The notes under the pieces: generated by a model | What the model was told of the DNA's origin: nothing | Seen by the model: only the letters and a program-made list of their open reading frames with translations | The model's database searches: none | Translations under genes and position numbers: made by a program | Origin: Leeuwenhoekiella parthenopeia | Lineage (GTDB): Bacteria > Bacteroidota > Bacteroidia > Flavobacteriales > Flavobacteriaceae | Assembly (NCBI RefSeq): GCF_020782115.1 | Contig: NZ_JAJGMW010000007.1 | Coordinates: 104,897-168,896, forward strand | Direction of reading: 5' to 3' | Length of the DNA: 64,000 bases | Shown here: piece by piece, positions 47,032 to 57,417 of the stretch | Layout of the letters: each line of letters starts with the position of its first letter | Numbering within the stretch: the first letter of the stretch is position 1

Positions 47032-48732
47032 TTAAGCCAGCATCAATACCGGATTCTCGATGTAAGTTTTTAAGGTTTGTAAAAACTGTGCTCCGGTCGC
47101 ACCGTCAATAGTACGGTGGTCACAGGCCATAGATAAAGTCATCGTGTTACCCACTACGATCTGACCGTTTTTAACCACAGGCTTTTCAATAATCGCACCT
47201 ACAGACAGGATCGCTGAGTTAGGCTGGTTGATGATTGAAGTAAAGTTTGTGATTCCAAACATTCCCAGGTTAGAAATGGTAAAGGTACTACCCTGCATTT
47301 CTTCGGGTTTGAGTTTCTTGTTACGGGCTTTCCCGGCAAGTTCCTTAACCTCAGCGTTGATTTGCTGTAATGATTTCTCATTTGCAAATTCAACCACAGG
47401 CACAACTAATCCATCCGGTACGGCGACAGCCACCCCGATGTGTACATGGTGATTGAGACGCATCTTGTCGTCAAACCACTGTGAATTCACTTGAGGATGT
47501 TGTTTCAAAGCAATTGCAACTGCTTTGATAATCATATCGTTAAATGAAACTTTAGTATCGGGAAGTTGATTATACTGACTGCGGAAAGCAATCATATTTT
47601 CCATATCAAACTCCACGTTCAGGTAATAATGCGGAGCTGTGAATTTAGATTTACCTAAAGACTTGGCGATCGCCTTACGCATCTGAGAGTTGTTTACATC
47701 CTCATAGCTTTCTTCACCGGTCGCAACAAATTGCTGTACGCCACCACCTGAAGCTGCAGGAGTATAATTCTCAATATCTTTGCGCACCACGCGGCCATTC
47801 TCACCACTACCTGAAACTTTGGCCAGGTCAATGCCTTTTTCTTCTGCTAATTTTTTAGCCAAAGGCGAAGCAAAAATACGTCCGTCGCTTGAAGAAGTAT
47901 TGGTCGAAGCCGGCTTGCTTTCCTGCTTTTTAGGCTCTTCTTTTTGTTTAGGCTCTTCCTTTTTAGGTTCGGCTTTAGCAGATTTTTCTTCTTTCTTAGG
48001 AGCTTCTTCTTTTTTAGCAGCCTGCTTTTTAGAACCGCCAGATTTAGCACCATCGATTACTCCGGAAACATCAGTTCCCTCAGGACCAATGATGGCCAAA
48101 AGCGAATCTACTTTTGCAGTCTCGCCTTCCTGAATACCAATATGAAGTAGCGTTCCCTTATAGAACGACTCAAACTCCATCGTAGCCTTATCAGTCTCGA
48201 TCTCGGCAAGTATATCTCCTTCTTCTATTTTATCTCCTTCTTTTTTCAACCATGAAGCTACAGTACCTTCTTCCATGGTGTCGCTTAAACGGGGCATAGT
48301 AACCACCTCAACACCTTCCGGCACTTCTGAGCTACTGCCAGAGTCCTCTGCAGCATCGTCATCTGAATCTTCGGAAGAATCATCAGAATCTTCTTCTTTC
48401 ACTTCAGCGTCAGCATCATCGTCGGTATCTTCTGATTTTTCATCATCAGAGCCCGAGTCTGCACTTCCGTCAAGAAGACCCGAAATATCTTCACCCTCGT
48501 CGCCAATAATGGCAAGCAGGGCATCAACTTTTGCGGTTTCTCCTTCCTGTATTCCTATGTGTAAAAGTGTTCCTTCGTAGAAAGACTCAAATTCCATCGT
48601 GGCTTTATCTGTCTCAATCTCTGCAAGGATATCACCTTCTTCTACTTTATCTCCTTTTTTCTTTAGCCAGGATGCAACGGTTCCTTCTTCCATTGTATCG
48701 CTAAGGCGGGGCATCTTAATTACTTCTGCCAT
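47032..48732 (-). CDS. pdhC: Pyruvate dehydrogenase E2, dihydrolipoamide acetyltransferase
   Basis: 566 residues. Two lipoyl domains (about 3-80 and 143-222) carry lipoylated lysines Lys43 and Lys182 in IETDKATMEFES. They are joined by a very acidic Asp/Glu/Ser linker (about 86-140). A Lys/Glu/Pro-rich linker leads to the E1/E3-binding domain (about 285-322, IFASPLAKKLAEEKGIDLAKV) and the catalytic domain (about 340-566) with active-site His539 and Asp543 in DHRTIDGA. It transfers acetyl groups to CoA and forms the core of the complex. It starts 3 bases after pdhA; E1-beta is not in the window. Confidence 0.95.
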   Translation of the reverse strand: MAEVIKMPRLSDTMEEGTVASWLKKKGDKVEEGDILAEIETDKATMEFESFYEGTLLHIGIQEGETAKVDALLAIIGDEGEDISGLLDGSADSGSDDEKSEDTDDDADAEVKEEDSDDSSEDSDDDAAEDSGSSSEVPEGVEVVTMPRLSDTMEEGTVASWLKKEGDKIEEGDILAEIETDKATMEFESFYKGTLLHIGIQEGETAKVDSLLAIIGPEGTDVSGVIDGAKSGGSKKQAAKKEEAPKKEEKSAKAEPKKEEPKQKEEPKKQESKPASTNTSSSDGRIFASPLAKKLAEEKGIDLAKVSGSGENGRVVRKDIENYTPAASGGGVQQFVATGEESYEDVNNSQMRKAIAKSLGKSKFTAPHYYLNVEFDMENMIAFRSQYNQLPDTKVSFNDMIIKAVAIALKQHPQVNSQWFDDKMRLNHHVHIGVAVAVPDGLVVPVVEFANEKSLQQINAEVKELAGKARNKKLKPEEMQGSTFTISNLGMFGITNFTSIINQPNSAILSVGAIIEKPVVKNGQIVVGNTMTLSMACDHRTIDGATGAQFLQTLKTYIENPVLMLA

Positions 48733-48735
48733 GAT

Positions 48736-49737
48736 TTATTCAGGTTTATGTGCTAAAAATGGATAGTCTTCCTGCTCGTAAACCACATCGTACATGATGT
48801 TAGTTTCAGGGAAATCGCTCTCTTCAGCAAATTTTTCGCATTCGGCAACACGTTTCTTAACGCGCTTGTCAATCGCTTTCAATTCTTCTTCGGTAGCATA
48901 TTTTTTCTCTAACAAAATATCTTTAACCTGAGTAATCGGGTCAATTTTTTGATATTCTGCCACCTCTTCTTTAGTTCGGTATTTTTGAGCATCACTCATC
49001 GAGTGACCTCTGTATCGATACGTTTTTAATTCTAGGAATGTAGGACCGTCTCCTCTACGTGCACGGGCTATAGCTTCATCAAAAGCTTCAGCAACCGCCA
49101 CCGGATTCATCGCATCAACAGGACCGCAAGGCATCTCATAACCTAAGCCCAGTTTCCAGATATCCTCGTGGTTTGCAGTACGCTTTACCGAAGTCCCCAT
49201 CGCATAACCGTTGTTCTCAACGCAGAAAACCACCGGAAGCTTCCAGTTCATCGCCATATTAAACGTCTCGTGAAGCGAACCCTGACGCGCAGCACCGTCA
49301 CCAAAAAAGGTAAGGGTCACGCCGTCTCGTTTAAAATATTTATCTCCAAAAGCAAGACCGGCACCCAGTGGGATCTGCCCACCTACAATACCGTGACCGC
49401 CATAAAAACGATGCTCTTTTGAGAAAATGTGCATAGAACCACCCAATCCCATAGAAGTTCCGGTTTTTTTACCGTACAATTCTGCCATAACGCGTCTGGG
49501 ATCTTCTCCCATACCTATAGGCTGCACGTGGTTACGGTATGCCGTAATCATTTTATCTTTGGTAAGATCCATCGCGTGCAGTGCTCCTGCCAGTATCGCT
49601 TCCTGACCGTTGTACAGATGCAGGAATCCGCGTACCTTTTGCTGAATATAGACTTGTGCTAACTTATCTTCAAACTTGCGCCAGAAGGACATCTCCTCAT
49701 ACCAATTCAGGTATACTTCTTTTGTGATTTCTTTCAT
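48736..49737 (-). CDS. pdhA: Pyruvate dehydrogenase E1 component, alpha subunit
   Basis: 333 residues. The thiamine-diphosphate motif spans GDGAARQGSLHETF through VVFCVENNGYAMGT (GDG to NN). The phospho-loop-like YRYRGHSMSDAQKYRTKEE is conserved. E1-alpha with E1-beta decarboxylates pyruvate and acetylates the E2 lipoyl groups. pdhC follows immediately. A TATTTTTG box appears upstream on the minus strand in the 161-base gap before cdd. Confidence 0.95.
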   Translation of the reverse strand: MKEITKEVYLNWYEEMSFWRKFEDKLAQVYIQQKVRGFLHLYNGQEAILAGALHAMDLTKDKMITAYRNHVQPIGMGEDPRRVMAELYGKKTGTSMGLGGSMHIFSKEHRFYGGHGIVGGQIPLGAGLAFGDKYFKRDGVTLTFFGDGAARQGSLHETFNMAMNWKLPVVFCVENNGYAMGTSVKRTANHEDIWKLGLGYEMPCGPVDAMNPVAVAEAFDEAIARARRGDGPTFLELKTYRYRGHSMSDAQKYRTKEEVAEYQKIDPITQVKDILLEKKYATEEELKAIDKRVKKRVAECEKFAEESDFPETNIMYDVVYEQEDYPFLAHKPE

Positions 49738-49898
49738 TAATAATGGGTTTATCGATACCTCCGCTGTTTAAAACAACGAAGCACAAAAATAGTATATTCA
49801 AAAGGAAGTGAGAAAGCCTTTCACTGAAAAAATAACCAGAAGCAATGCCCGGGCAGGCTTTGAGACAAATTGGGCAAAAAGATTGTTTTATTGCAGAT

Positions 49899-50384
49899 TT
49901 ATAAGAATTTCTGCGTAAAAAGCAACGGAAGTAAATTTTCTACAGAATCACTCTTTAAGATAGCCCCGCTACCACCTCTAAAATAGACGGCAATAGGCTT
50001 TTCCTGCTTCACTTCATACTCGGCAAGTGCCTGTCTGCAAGCTCCGCAAGGCGGAATAGGAACCGGGGTATCTTTAGATTTGGCTTTCGCCGAAATAGCC
50101 ATCATCAGGATTTCCACATCGGGATAGTTTGCACCTGCGTAATATACCGCAGTACGCTCTGCACATAAGCCTGAGGGATAGGCCGCGTTTTCCTGATTAT
50201 TCCCTTTGATGATTTCACCATTAGCAAGCAAAAGCGCCGCACCCACATGAAAATTAGAATAGGGTGCATAAGCCGATTCGCGCGCTTCTACAGCAGCCTT
50301 AAAAAGGTTTTGTACCTGATCGGGAAGCTCTTCGAGTTGCTCGAAACGCTCCAGACTGAGTTCTATTTTAAATGATTTTCCCAA
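49899..50384 (-). CDS. cdd: Cytidine deaminase
   Basis: 161 residues. Zinc ligands Cys74 (CAERTAVY, with catalytic Glu76), Cys113 and Cys116 (PCGACRQ) are all present, and ENAAYPSGLCAE and the AYAPYSNFHVGAALL segment fit homotetrameric cytidine deaminases. Converts cytidine and deoxycytidine to uridine forms for pyrimidine salvage. The start appears to be TTG at 50384, 2 bases after the porV stop; no ATG precedes the conserved region. Co-transcribed with porV and porU though functionally separate. Confidence 0.94.
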   Translation of the reverse strand: MGKSFKIELSLERFEQLEELPDQVQNLFKAAVEARESAYAPYSNFHVGAALLLANGEIIKGNNQENAAYPSGLCAERTAVYYAGANYPDVEILMMAISAKAKSKDTPVPIPPCGACRQALAEYEVKQEKPIAVYFRGGSGAILKSDSVENLLPLLFTQKFL

Positions 50385-50386
50385 AA

Positions 50387-51559
50387 TTAGTATTCGGTAT
50401 ATTCTTCCCCGAAGCTAAACGTTAGCCCTAGACGCAGCGTGTTTTCCAGGGGATTTCGCACCTGAGAGGTAGAGAATAAATAGGAGACATCAACATCTAT
50501 GGAGGTATATTTAAATCCAAGCCCCAGCGTCCCAAACTTACGGGCACCCTTTAAATCACTTTCATTAAAATACCCCATTCTAAAGGCAAACACATCGTCA
50601 TATTTATACTCTGCTCCTAAAGACCAGGTAACTTCTTTTAATTCTTCACTAAAGCCATTTGGCGCATCGCCAAAAGACTGAAACATACCTTCCAGAAAAC
50701 CTATAGCCTGATATTCCTCTGCATCTGTACCATCAATATCTCCGTCGTTATTAAAATCCTGCGGAGAAGGAACTAATAGTTTATTAAACTCAAGTCCTAC
50801 CCCAATCACATTATAAGGATCCAGAATAAAATCAAAACCGCCTCCAAGTCTCAAATTAGTAGGCAAAAAGTTTTCCTGACCTGCCTCATCGTATTTTATT
50901 TTGGGGCCTATGTTTGAAATATTGAAACCACCCCGCCAGCGCCCGTCAAAGTCGTTGTAGGTGATTTGCTCAGACTGGTAAAATCCCGCTATATCGACAC
51001 CAATAGAACCCGCTGCACTGGCATCTTCATCACTTACCTGAAGTTTTAAATCACTGCGTAAATACCTTCCGGTAACAGACATGGCAAAGCGATCACCAAG
51101 ACGAAGCGCGTAGGAGACGTCAAGGGTAAATTCATTCGGACTTAAAATAAGCGGATTATTTAATTCTTCGGGTGATGGGTTTGAACTTTGAACAGACTCT
51201 ATATCTCCTAGCCCAAAATACCTGAAACTACCCGCAAAGGCACTGCGGTCATTAATACGATTGTAATACGTGATTTGCCCTAAAAAAATATCATCTACAA
51301 TTTGATTGAGATACGGAGTATAGCTAAATCCCACTCCCTGCTGGCGCTCAATAAAAGCATATTTAGCAGGATTCCATTGCTGGGAATAGGCATCAGCTCG
51401 GGTGGCTACACCCTGATCTCCCAAACCTGCGGCCCTGGCGTCTGCCGCAATAGCCAAAAAAGGAACACCCGTAGTGATGGGTCTACCTTCTACCTCCTGA
51501 GCAAACACCGATACCTGTAACGTGGAAAAAAAACCTAGCGCGAGTAAAAATTTATTCAT
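50387..51559 (-). CDS. porV: Type IX secretion outer-membrane protein PorV (LptO)
   Basis: 390 residues with signal peptide MNKFLLALGFFSTLQVSVFAQ. The conserved PorV start (ITTGVPFLAIAADARAAGLGDQGVATRADAYSQQWNPAKYAF) is followed by a FadL-like beta-barrel ending in LRLGLTFSFGEEYTEY. PorV carries secreted cargo from the translocon to the PorU sortase at the outer membrane. porU lies directly upstream on the same strand (38 bases apart), as in other flavobacteria. Confidence 0.95.
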   Translation of the reverse strand: MNKFLLALGFFSTLQVSVFAQEVEGRPITTGVPFLAIAADARAAGLGDQGVATRADAYSQQWNPAKYAFIERQQGVGFSYTPYLNQIVDDIFLGQITYYNRINDRSAFAGSFRYFGLGDIESVQSSNPSPEELNNPLILSPNEFTLDVSYALRLGDRFAMSVTGRYLRSDLKLQVSDEDASAAGSIGVDIAGFYQSEQITYNDFDGRWRGGFNISNIGPKIKYDEAGQENFLPTNLRLGGGFDFILDPYNVIGVGLEFNKLLVPSPQDFNNDGDIDGTDAEEYQAIGFLEGMFQSFGDAPNGFSEELKEVTWSLGAEYKYDDVFAFRMGYFNESDLKGARKFGTLGLGFKYTSIDVDVSYLFSTSQVRNPLENTLRLGLTFSFGEEYTEY

Positions 51560-51597
51560 TTAATAAGGCGTGTGTTGACAAATATATATTTTAAAGC

Positions 51598-54500
51598 TTA
51601 CAGAATGACTAACTTCTCAAACTTTTCAACTTTCTTATTCGTTAACGTCGATTTAACGGTTATCTTATACACATACACCCCTTTTCCTATCTTTTGGCCA
51701 AAATCATCCAGACCATCCCAGGTAATTTCGCGTGACAAAAAGCCGGTAGTGGTCACTACCTGATTTATGGTTTTAACAACCTTTCCGGTAACTGTAAAGA
51801 TTTGCACCTGCACTTCAAGAGGTTCAAAAGGGCGGTTGTGATTAAACCAAAACTCGGTGTAATTCACAAACGGATTGGGATAATTCAAGACGTTTTCAAG
51901 CTTAAGTTCCTGATCACCGGCAACCACAAACTGCAAATCTGCGGTTGACGAATTATTGTAGGTATCCCAGGCGATCACCGTTACGGTATGCAAACCCGGC
52001 TCCAAATCCCGCAGCGTTCTCAAGGCCTTGCCAATATTGAAATTATCGGTGTCGCTTTCGTAGAAATCATTAAGAATGATCGGGTTTTCCTCATCACCAT
52101 CCAGTATGGCTATCAGATCATGACCTATACCGCCTGCCGTATTGATTCCGTTTTCATCTTCCAGTTTCACTAAAAGCGTAGGTGAAGAATTGGTTATCCC
52201 TCCATTTACAAAACTTTCGTCATTCATATAAAGTTCAATCAATGGACCCTGATTGTCTTCGGGCGCATTTTCATTCAAGCCTCCTACCAAAATACGCTGA
52301 TCGGCTCCAGCCTGATCTTCAAAAAAACCGTTCCGCTGGCTGTAAAAATTCACCCTTCCATTACCTAACGGAATAGCAGCGTCTTTGGGCACCACAAACT
52401 CCAAATCAAAATTACCATCTGTCACCTTTGCCTGCCCGCGATATAAAATGGGTCCTAATTCTTTAAAATCGAGAATCAACAACTCGCCATTTGAACCTCG
52501 TGTACCGTCATTGCCCAAAGTTTGACGCTCTACATATTTATCATAGACCGTGGCCGAAAGATCCCCTTCATAGCCGGCAATACGCTGCCCCGAAACATCT
52601 ACCACTTCCCCACTAAGCCTCACTCTACTAAGCGCTTTTAGTGTGTCTACAGGCTGACTGAGCGGCACATCATTAATTGCAGTAAGCCTTACGCTGGGTT
52701 TCGCAAAGCCCAGTTTCATAGCCGGGTCACCGATAAAGAAAATAACCCTTCGGTTGTCGTCATTGATTTGATTTTTGGTCTCGCGAAGATTTTCGGCCAC
52801 ACTTTTAATGGTATTTGTACCAAAAGAAAATAAATTGCCCGCAAGCTTTTCATTAAATGAGACTCCCAGTCGTACCGAAATTTCACGGGTGGTAGCCACC
52901 AGACCTACAGCACCGCCATCGGGATTCCAAAACAAACTTTCTCCAGCAGCCTCCCGGTTGGGGTTGTCAAAACGTGTAAATTCACAGGTTACCGTCACGA
53001 TAACCGGCAAACGATCGCCATTAGTAAGTTGTTCTACATTCTGCCTGGTAAGAATAAATTCTGATGCCAGCGTATTTTCACCCCCATGCCCCAAATAGGC
53101 CACCACCAGAGCACCTACCTCAAGAGCATCGGCGATAGCTTTATTCACTTCAGGATACCGGTCGCCTCCGGCAGAAGCCTGCTGCCTGAAGCTGTCGCTG
53201 TGTATTTTTTCGACATTAATAAAAGGTTTCTCCTGCTGAATCTGGTCTCCCAACGCATCAATCGTAGATTGAAGTTCCGTGAATTCCCAGGCTACATCCA
53301 CATCGTCTGAAATGAGTACAAAATTATTGCGCCAGCGCCCTAAAGATTCCCGTTCATCATAACCTATAATCTTGGCAACCACGTCTTCTGCCAGCTGTGG
53401 GTTGTCTGCCAAAATACGCCCCACTGCCAAATCCAGGCGATCAAAGCCCCCATTACCTGTGGGACTGTTATCTTCTATCAAACCTTCATCGGGGTCGAGG
53501 GAACCGTAAAAATCATCGCTCATATACGACTGTGCAGGCGAAAAGCTTTGATACGTATTAAAAGTAGGAACGATATTGTTATTGTTTGCTATGCGGTCTT
53601 TATAATCAAAAGAAGTATCCCCAAACAAACACAGGTATTGCAAACGCGACTGAGGTGAAGGCGCATTTTCATAAACATAACGAGCCAGATTGCGTATGGC
53701 ACCTATGTCCTGTTTACCCGAGCTGAACTCGTTATAGATTTCATCAAGAGTTACGACAGCTACATTTAAGCCTCTGAAGCTTCGGTTGTGAGCTGCAAGT
53801 TTTTCAGCCTGTGGGCGTAAAGCAGCAGACGTAATCATCAAATAATCAACCCCGCCATTCGAAAGAATGCTCCCCTTGATATTTTGATTTGCAATCAATG
53901 CATTGGCGTTTTCGCGAAGCGGAACAAAAAAATTATCGTTATGAACAGCCAGATACGTAAGCGTTTGTCCCAATTGTCCTTTAAAAGAAAACTGGTTTGT
54001 GTTTTCGGTATTGGAGACCGAAGTAATTGCACCCCGATTTGTGACATCCCAAATCTGGTCATACTCTGAAGCATTACTTATAGTATATAGACCAACTCCC
54101 TGCGCATTTTGAGCTGTCCTGTTACGGAATATAAACTGTCCTCCGGTACCTTCGAGGCGACGGGTTGCCTCAATTGCCACAAAATCGAGATAGCCCTCAC
54201 TCGAAGGGTTGCCGTTATTAGAATAACTTAGCTGCACGGTAAGTTCATCTCCCGCAACCGTCAAAGCAGGATCTGACGAACTCAAAAAACTATCATAATC
54301 AGCTCCGCGTGCGAGCTGCGACTCGTTAATAGGCAGCAGATTTAGAGATCGCACCGGGTTGCCGTTCAAATTAAGGGAAAATGAGGTTTGAGATTCGGAT
54401 ATCGCAGCGACATAAACCCGAAGCTCAACCGGCTGAGTCACCACCCTGTTGGGAAACGAAAATGTAAAAGCCTGTTCAGCTTCAATATCAAAACGCTCCC

Positions 54501-55455
54501 CAAACCAGCGCCGGCCCAGATTGAGCAGGTTTTCTTCATCCCGCTCGTGAAACTGATAATCCTGAAAGGTGGTTATCGTTAGATTTGGAGCTGCTTCCGG
54601 CTGTTGCATGGGAGCTATACGCTTACCGCCAACACCGTCTGCCGTTATGAAATAATAAGACTTATCATCATACAGGTTGATGTGCGTTAGACTTTCGGCA
54701 TTGAATTGTCGTGTGCTTTCGCCATAAAAAAGCACATAATCAGCGTTATCAAAGCTGCCGTCTTCTTCACCTATTACCTGAATGGCATTTTCTACCGGAT
54801 CAAAAATCGTATTATCGCGGTTGCGAAGAGGCAGCATCGCACCGCCATTACCATAAATTTTGAGGTTGCGCGGGTCTAGGTTGTTTACATCCATACCCAG
54901 ATCTCTCAAAAATTCGCGGGTAATTTTAAAGACACCCGTTGTATCTACATAAAATTTATAAAATCTTCCGGAGGCTAAAACAGAATTTTCAATTCGCGAA
55001 GTCCTGGTCGCATTACGGTTTGCCGGAGCTCCGGAAAACTCAAGTTCAAAGGATCGCACACGCTTAAAAACTCCGTTTTGATTCACAATAGGATCAAGAC
55101 TGAATTCTAAAGCCGGAACACCACGGGTCAATGAGGTCCGGTAAAAAAAACGAGGCTCAGCATTCAGGGTATTTACATCCAAATCCCCTAATTGAGCCCG
55201 ACTCACGATCTCATAATCCACATTCTTTAACTGCACACTGCTTCCCGCGGTATTTCGCAGGCTCAGTTTACGCTTGTAATGCAGACCGGTAAGCGGGTTG
55301 TAACTCCAGTAATCCTTGTCAAACCCGGGTATTTCAGCGGGCTTTACTGCCGTACCCGCCTGCACCGGCTGATCCCAATTGATGGTAAAGCGGGTTTGCT
55401 GAGCCAAAAGCCACTGGGTAAGCACTAGCAGGACGAATGTCGTTTTAATTTTCAA
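51598..55455 (-). CDS. porU: Type IX secretion sortase PorU, gingipain-family C25 peptidase
   Basis: 1285 residues. The signal peptide MKIKTTFVLLVLTQWLLAQ begins at a TTG codon (55455). The C25 peptidase domain holds the catalytic His790 (YLGHGGENTL) and Cys824 (VTVTCEFTRF). A C-terminal segment resembles a FlgD-like sorting region (VLNYPNPFVNYTEFWFN, GKGVYVYKITVK). PorU removes the C-terminal domain of type IX cargo and attaches the protein to surface glycolipid. It precedes porV and cdd, and is divergent from gldJ across 202 bases. Confidence 0.95.
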   Translation of the reverse strand: MKIKTTFVLLVLTQWLLAQQTRFTINWDQPVQAGTAVKPAEIPGFDKDYWSYNPLTGLHYKRKLSLRNTAGSSVQLKNVDYEIVSRAQLGDLDVNTLNAEPRFFYRTSLTRGVPALEFSLDPIVNQNGVFKRVRSFELEFSGAPANRNATRTSRIENSVLASGRFYKFYVDTTGVFKITREFLRDLGMDVNNLDPRNLKIYGNGGAMLPLRNRDNTIFDPVENAIQVIGEEDGSFDNADYVLFYGESTRQFNAESLTHINLYDDKSYYFITADGVGGKRIAPMQQPEAAPNLTITTFQDYQFHERDEENLLNLGRRWFGERFDIEAEQAFTFSFPNRVVTQPVELRVYVAAISESQTSFSLNLNGNPVRSLNLLPINESQLARGADYDSFLSSSDPALTVAGDELTVQLSYSNNGNPSSEGYLDFVAIEATRRLEGTGGQFIFRNRTAQNAQGVGLYTISNASEYDQIWDVTNRGAITSVSNTENTNQFSFKGQLGQTLTYLAVHNDNFFVPLRENANALIANQNIKGSILSNGGVDYLMITSAALRPQAEKLAAHNRSFRGLNVAVVTLDEIYNEFSSGKQDIGAIRNLARYVYENAPSPQSRLQYLCLFGDTSFDYKDRIANNNNIVPTFNTYQSFSPAQSYMSDDFYGSLDPDEGLIEDNSPTGNGGFDRLDLAVGRILADNPQLAEDVVAKIIGYDERESLGRWRNNFVLISDDVDVAWEFTELQSTIDALGDQIQQEKPFINVEKIHSDSFRQQASAGGDRYPEVNKAIADALEVGALVVAYLGHGGENTLASEFILTRQNVEQLTNGDRLPVIVTVTCEFTRFDNPNREAAGESLFWNPDGGAVGLVATTREISVRLGVSFNEKLAGNLFSFGTNTIKSVAENLRETKNQINDDNRRVIFFIGDPAMKLGFAKPSVRLTAINDVPLSQPVDTLKALSRVRLSGEVVDVSGQRIAGYEGDLSATVYDKYVERQTLGNDGTRGSNGELLILDFKELGPILYRGQAKVTDGNFDLEFVVPKDAAIPLGNGRVNFYSQRNGFFEDQAGADQRILVGGLNENAPEDNQGPLIELYMNDESFVNGGITNSSPTLLVKLEDENGINTAGGIGHDLIAILDGDEENPIILNDFYESDTDNFNIGKALRTLRDLEPGLHTVTVIAWDTYNNSSTADLQFVVAGDQELKLENVLNYPNPFVNYTEFWFNHNRPFEPLEVQVQIFTVTGKVVKTINQVVTTTGFLSREITWDGLDDFGQKIGKGVYVYKITVKSTLTNKKVEKFEKLVIL

Positions 55456-55657
55456 ATTGCCTATTTATTTTCAGTTTGTAAAGCTAATACAACCTATTTG
55501 AAAGCCTTTTATACTAAACCGTATTATACTGCGTTAGAGTAACCTAAATAAAAGTAACATATCATCTTGTTATGCGTTGCATAAGTGATTATTTTATTGC
55601 AATTTGGGCACGTTAATAGTATATTGCAGTCCCAAATTTTCTTAAAGGTTTTAGAAT

Positions 55658-57352
55658 ATGAACAAAAATCTTGTGTTTAGAACGATAGTTTTAAGCTTTT
55701 CAACCCTACTTCTGATTGGCTGTAGCAATAATGGCCGGGACTATAAGAACAGTTCCCGCGCCACAGGCTGGAGTATCAATGACAAAAATGGTGGCTTCCA
55801 GGCCAATACCGACTACAAAGAACAGGAGGCTGCTCCCGGTTTGATTTTTATCGAAGGTGGTACATTTACCATGGGACGCGTGCAGGATGATGTGATGCAT
55901 GATTGGAATAACACGCCTACGCAGCAACACGTACAGTCTTTTTATATGGACGAAACTGAGGTTACAAACCTTATGTATCTGGAATATCTTGATTATCTTA
56001 AAAAAGTATTCCCTCCCGAAGAAGCTAATTACCGCAATATTTACTACGGTGCATTGCCAGACACTTTAGTTTGGAGAAACCGCCTTGGTTTTAATGAAAC
56101 GATGACCGAAAACTACCTGCGTCACCCCGCTTATGCCCGCTATCCGGTAGTTGGTGTCAGCTGGATTCAGGCTGTAGAATTTGGAAACTGGAGAACTAAC
56201 CGATACAATGAATTTGTTCTTGAACAGGAAGGTTACACCCAAAAAGGAGCCAAATACAATGTAGATGCCGAGTCTACTTTTGACACCTATACCTATCTCC
56301 AGGCACCCAGTTTAACTTACGGCGGTCAGGATGATGTTATACGTGGTGGTAAAGCTTCTGAGCGTCGCGAAAAAGCAAATACCCCAAAAGCGTCTGCTGA
56401 TAATCCCGGAGGATCTGAAGCTAAAGATATTTATGTGCAAATGAAAGACGGTATCATCTCTACTACCAAATACCGTTTACCTACCGAAGCAGAATGGGAA
56501 TATGCAGCTTTAGGCCTTGTAGGTCTTAGAGAGTACAACGTTTACCGCGGTAGAAAAAAATACCCATGGGATGGCGCTTATACCCGTTCGGGAGAACGCA
56601 AGACTCGCGGAGATCAATTAGCAAACTTCAAGCAGGGTGACGGGGATTATGGCGGTATTGCAGGCTGGTCTGATGACAATGCAGATATTACGGCTGAGAT
56701 TAAGTCTTACGCTCCTAATGATTTTGGCCTTTATGATATGGCCGGCAACGTTTCTGAATGGGTTGCTGACGTTTACAGACCTATTATAGACGATGAGTTT
56801 AACGACTTTAACTACTATAGAGGTAACGTATACACCAAAAATGCTATCAATGAAGACGGCACCGTTAAGGTTCTAACAACCGAAGATATTGTATACGACA
56901 CGCTTGAAAACGGTAAAATTGTAGCCCGCAATCTTCCGGGAGAGATTCTTCAGGTACCTGTGGATGATAATGAAACCTATTTAAGAACCCAGTTCTCCGA
57001 CAGTGACAACCGTAACTTTAGAGATGGTGATAAGCAATCTACGCGTTACTATCAGAGCTTTTCAGATTCTGATAGCCCTAACGATCGTATGTATGACTCT
57101 CCAATCAACAAGATTTCAGCAGGCGAAGATGGTTTGACTAAAGAATACGACAAAGCAAATGACCGAACCACACTTATAGATGACGAAGTACGCGTTTATA
57201 AAGGAGGATCCTGGAGAGATCGCGAATACTGGCTAGATCCTGCTCAACGCAGATACCTGCCACAAACGATGGCTACCGATGACATAGGCTTTAGAAACGC
57301 AATGTCTCGCGTAGGTTCAAAATCTACCAAAAACAAAACACCACGTAACTAA
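55658..57352 (+). CDS. gldJ: Gliding-motility lipoprotein GldJ
   Basis: 564 residues. Lipobox LLIGC with lipidated Cys22. The body is a formylglycine-generating-enzyme/sulfatase-modifying fold: GLIFIEGGTFTMGRVQDD, MDETEVTNLMYLEYLDYL, YRLPTEAEWEYAALGL, and the C-terminal VYKGGSWRDREYW. It lacks any need for the FGE copper cysteines and is structural. GldJ is needed for gliding and stabilises other motor and type IX proteins in Flavobacterium. Together with porU and porV this marks a type IX secretion/gliding locus. Confidence 0.96.
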   Translation: MNKNLVFRTIVLSFSTLLLIGCSNNGRDYKNSSRATGWSINDKNGGFQANTDYKEQEAAPGLIFIEGGTFTMGRVQDDVMHDWNNTPTQQHVQSFYMDETEVTNLMYLEYLDYLKKVFPPEEANYRNIYYGALPDTLVWRNRLGFNETMTENYLRHPAYARYPVVGVSWIQAVEFGNWRTNRYNEFVLEQEGYTQKGAKYNVDAESTFDTYTYLQAPSLTYGGQDDVIRGGKASERREKANTPKASADNPGGSEAKDIYVQMKDGIISTTKYRLPTEAEWEYAALGLVGLREYNVYRGRKKYPWDGAYTRSGERKTRGDQLANFKQGDGDYGGIAGWSDDNADITAEIKSYAPNDFGLYDMAGNVSEWVADVYRPIIDDEFNDFNYYRGNVYTKNAINEDGTVKVLTTEDIVYDTLENGKIVARNLPGEILQVPVDDNETYLRTQFSDSDNRNFRDGDKQSTRYYQSFSDSDSPNDRMYDSPINKISAGEDGLTKEYDKANDRTTLIDDEVRVYKGGSWRDREYWLDPAQRRYLPQTMATDDIGFRNAMSRVGSKSTKNKTPRN

Positions 57353-57373
57353 ATTCTATTTATAAAAAAATCT

Positions 57374-57407
57374 ACGCCCTTTGCTCCTAAAGCTCAGGGC
57401 GTTTTTT
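57374..57407 (+). terminator. Terminator after gldJ
   Basis: ACGCCCT and AGGGCGT pair across a 15-base loop and are followed by a T run that ends about 10 bases before the murF start. The stem is short, so partial read-through into murF is likely. Confidence 0.75.
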
Positions 57408-57417
57408 ATGCACAGCT

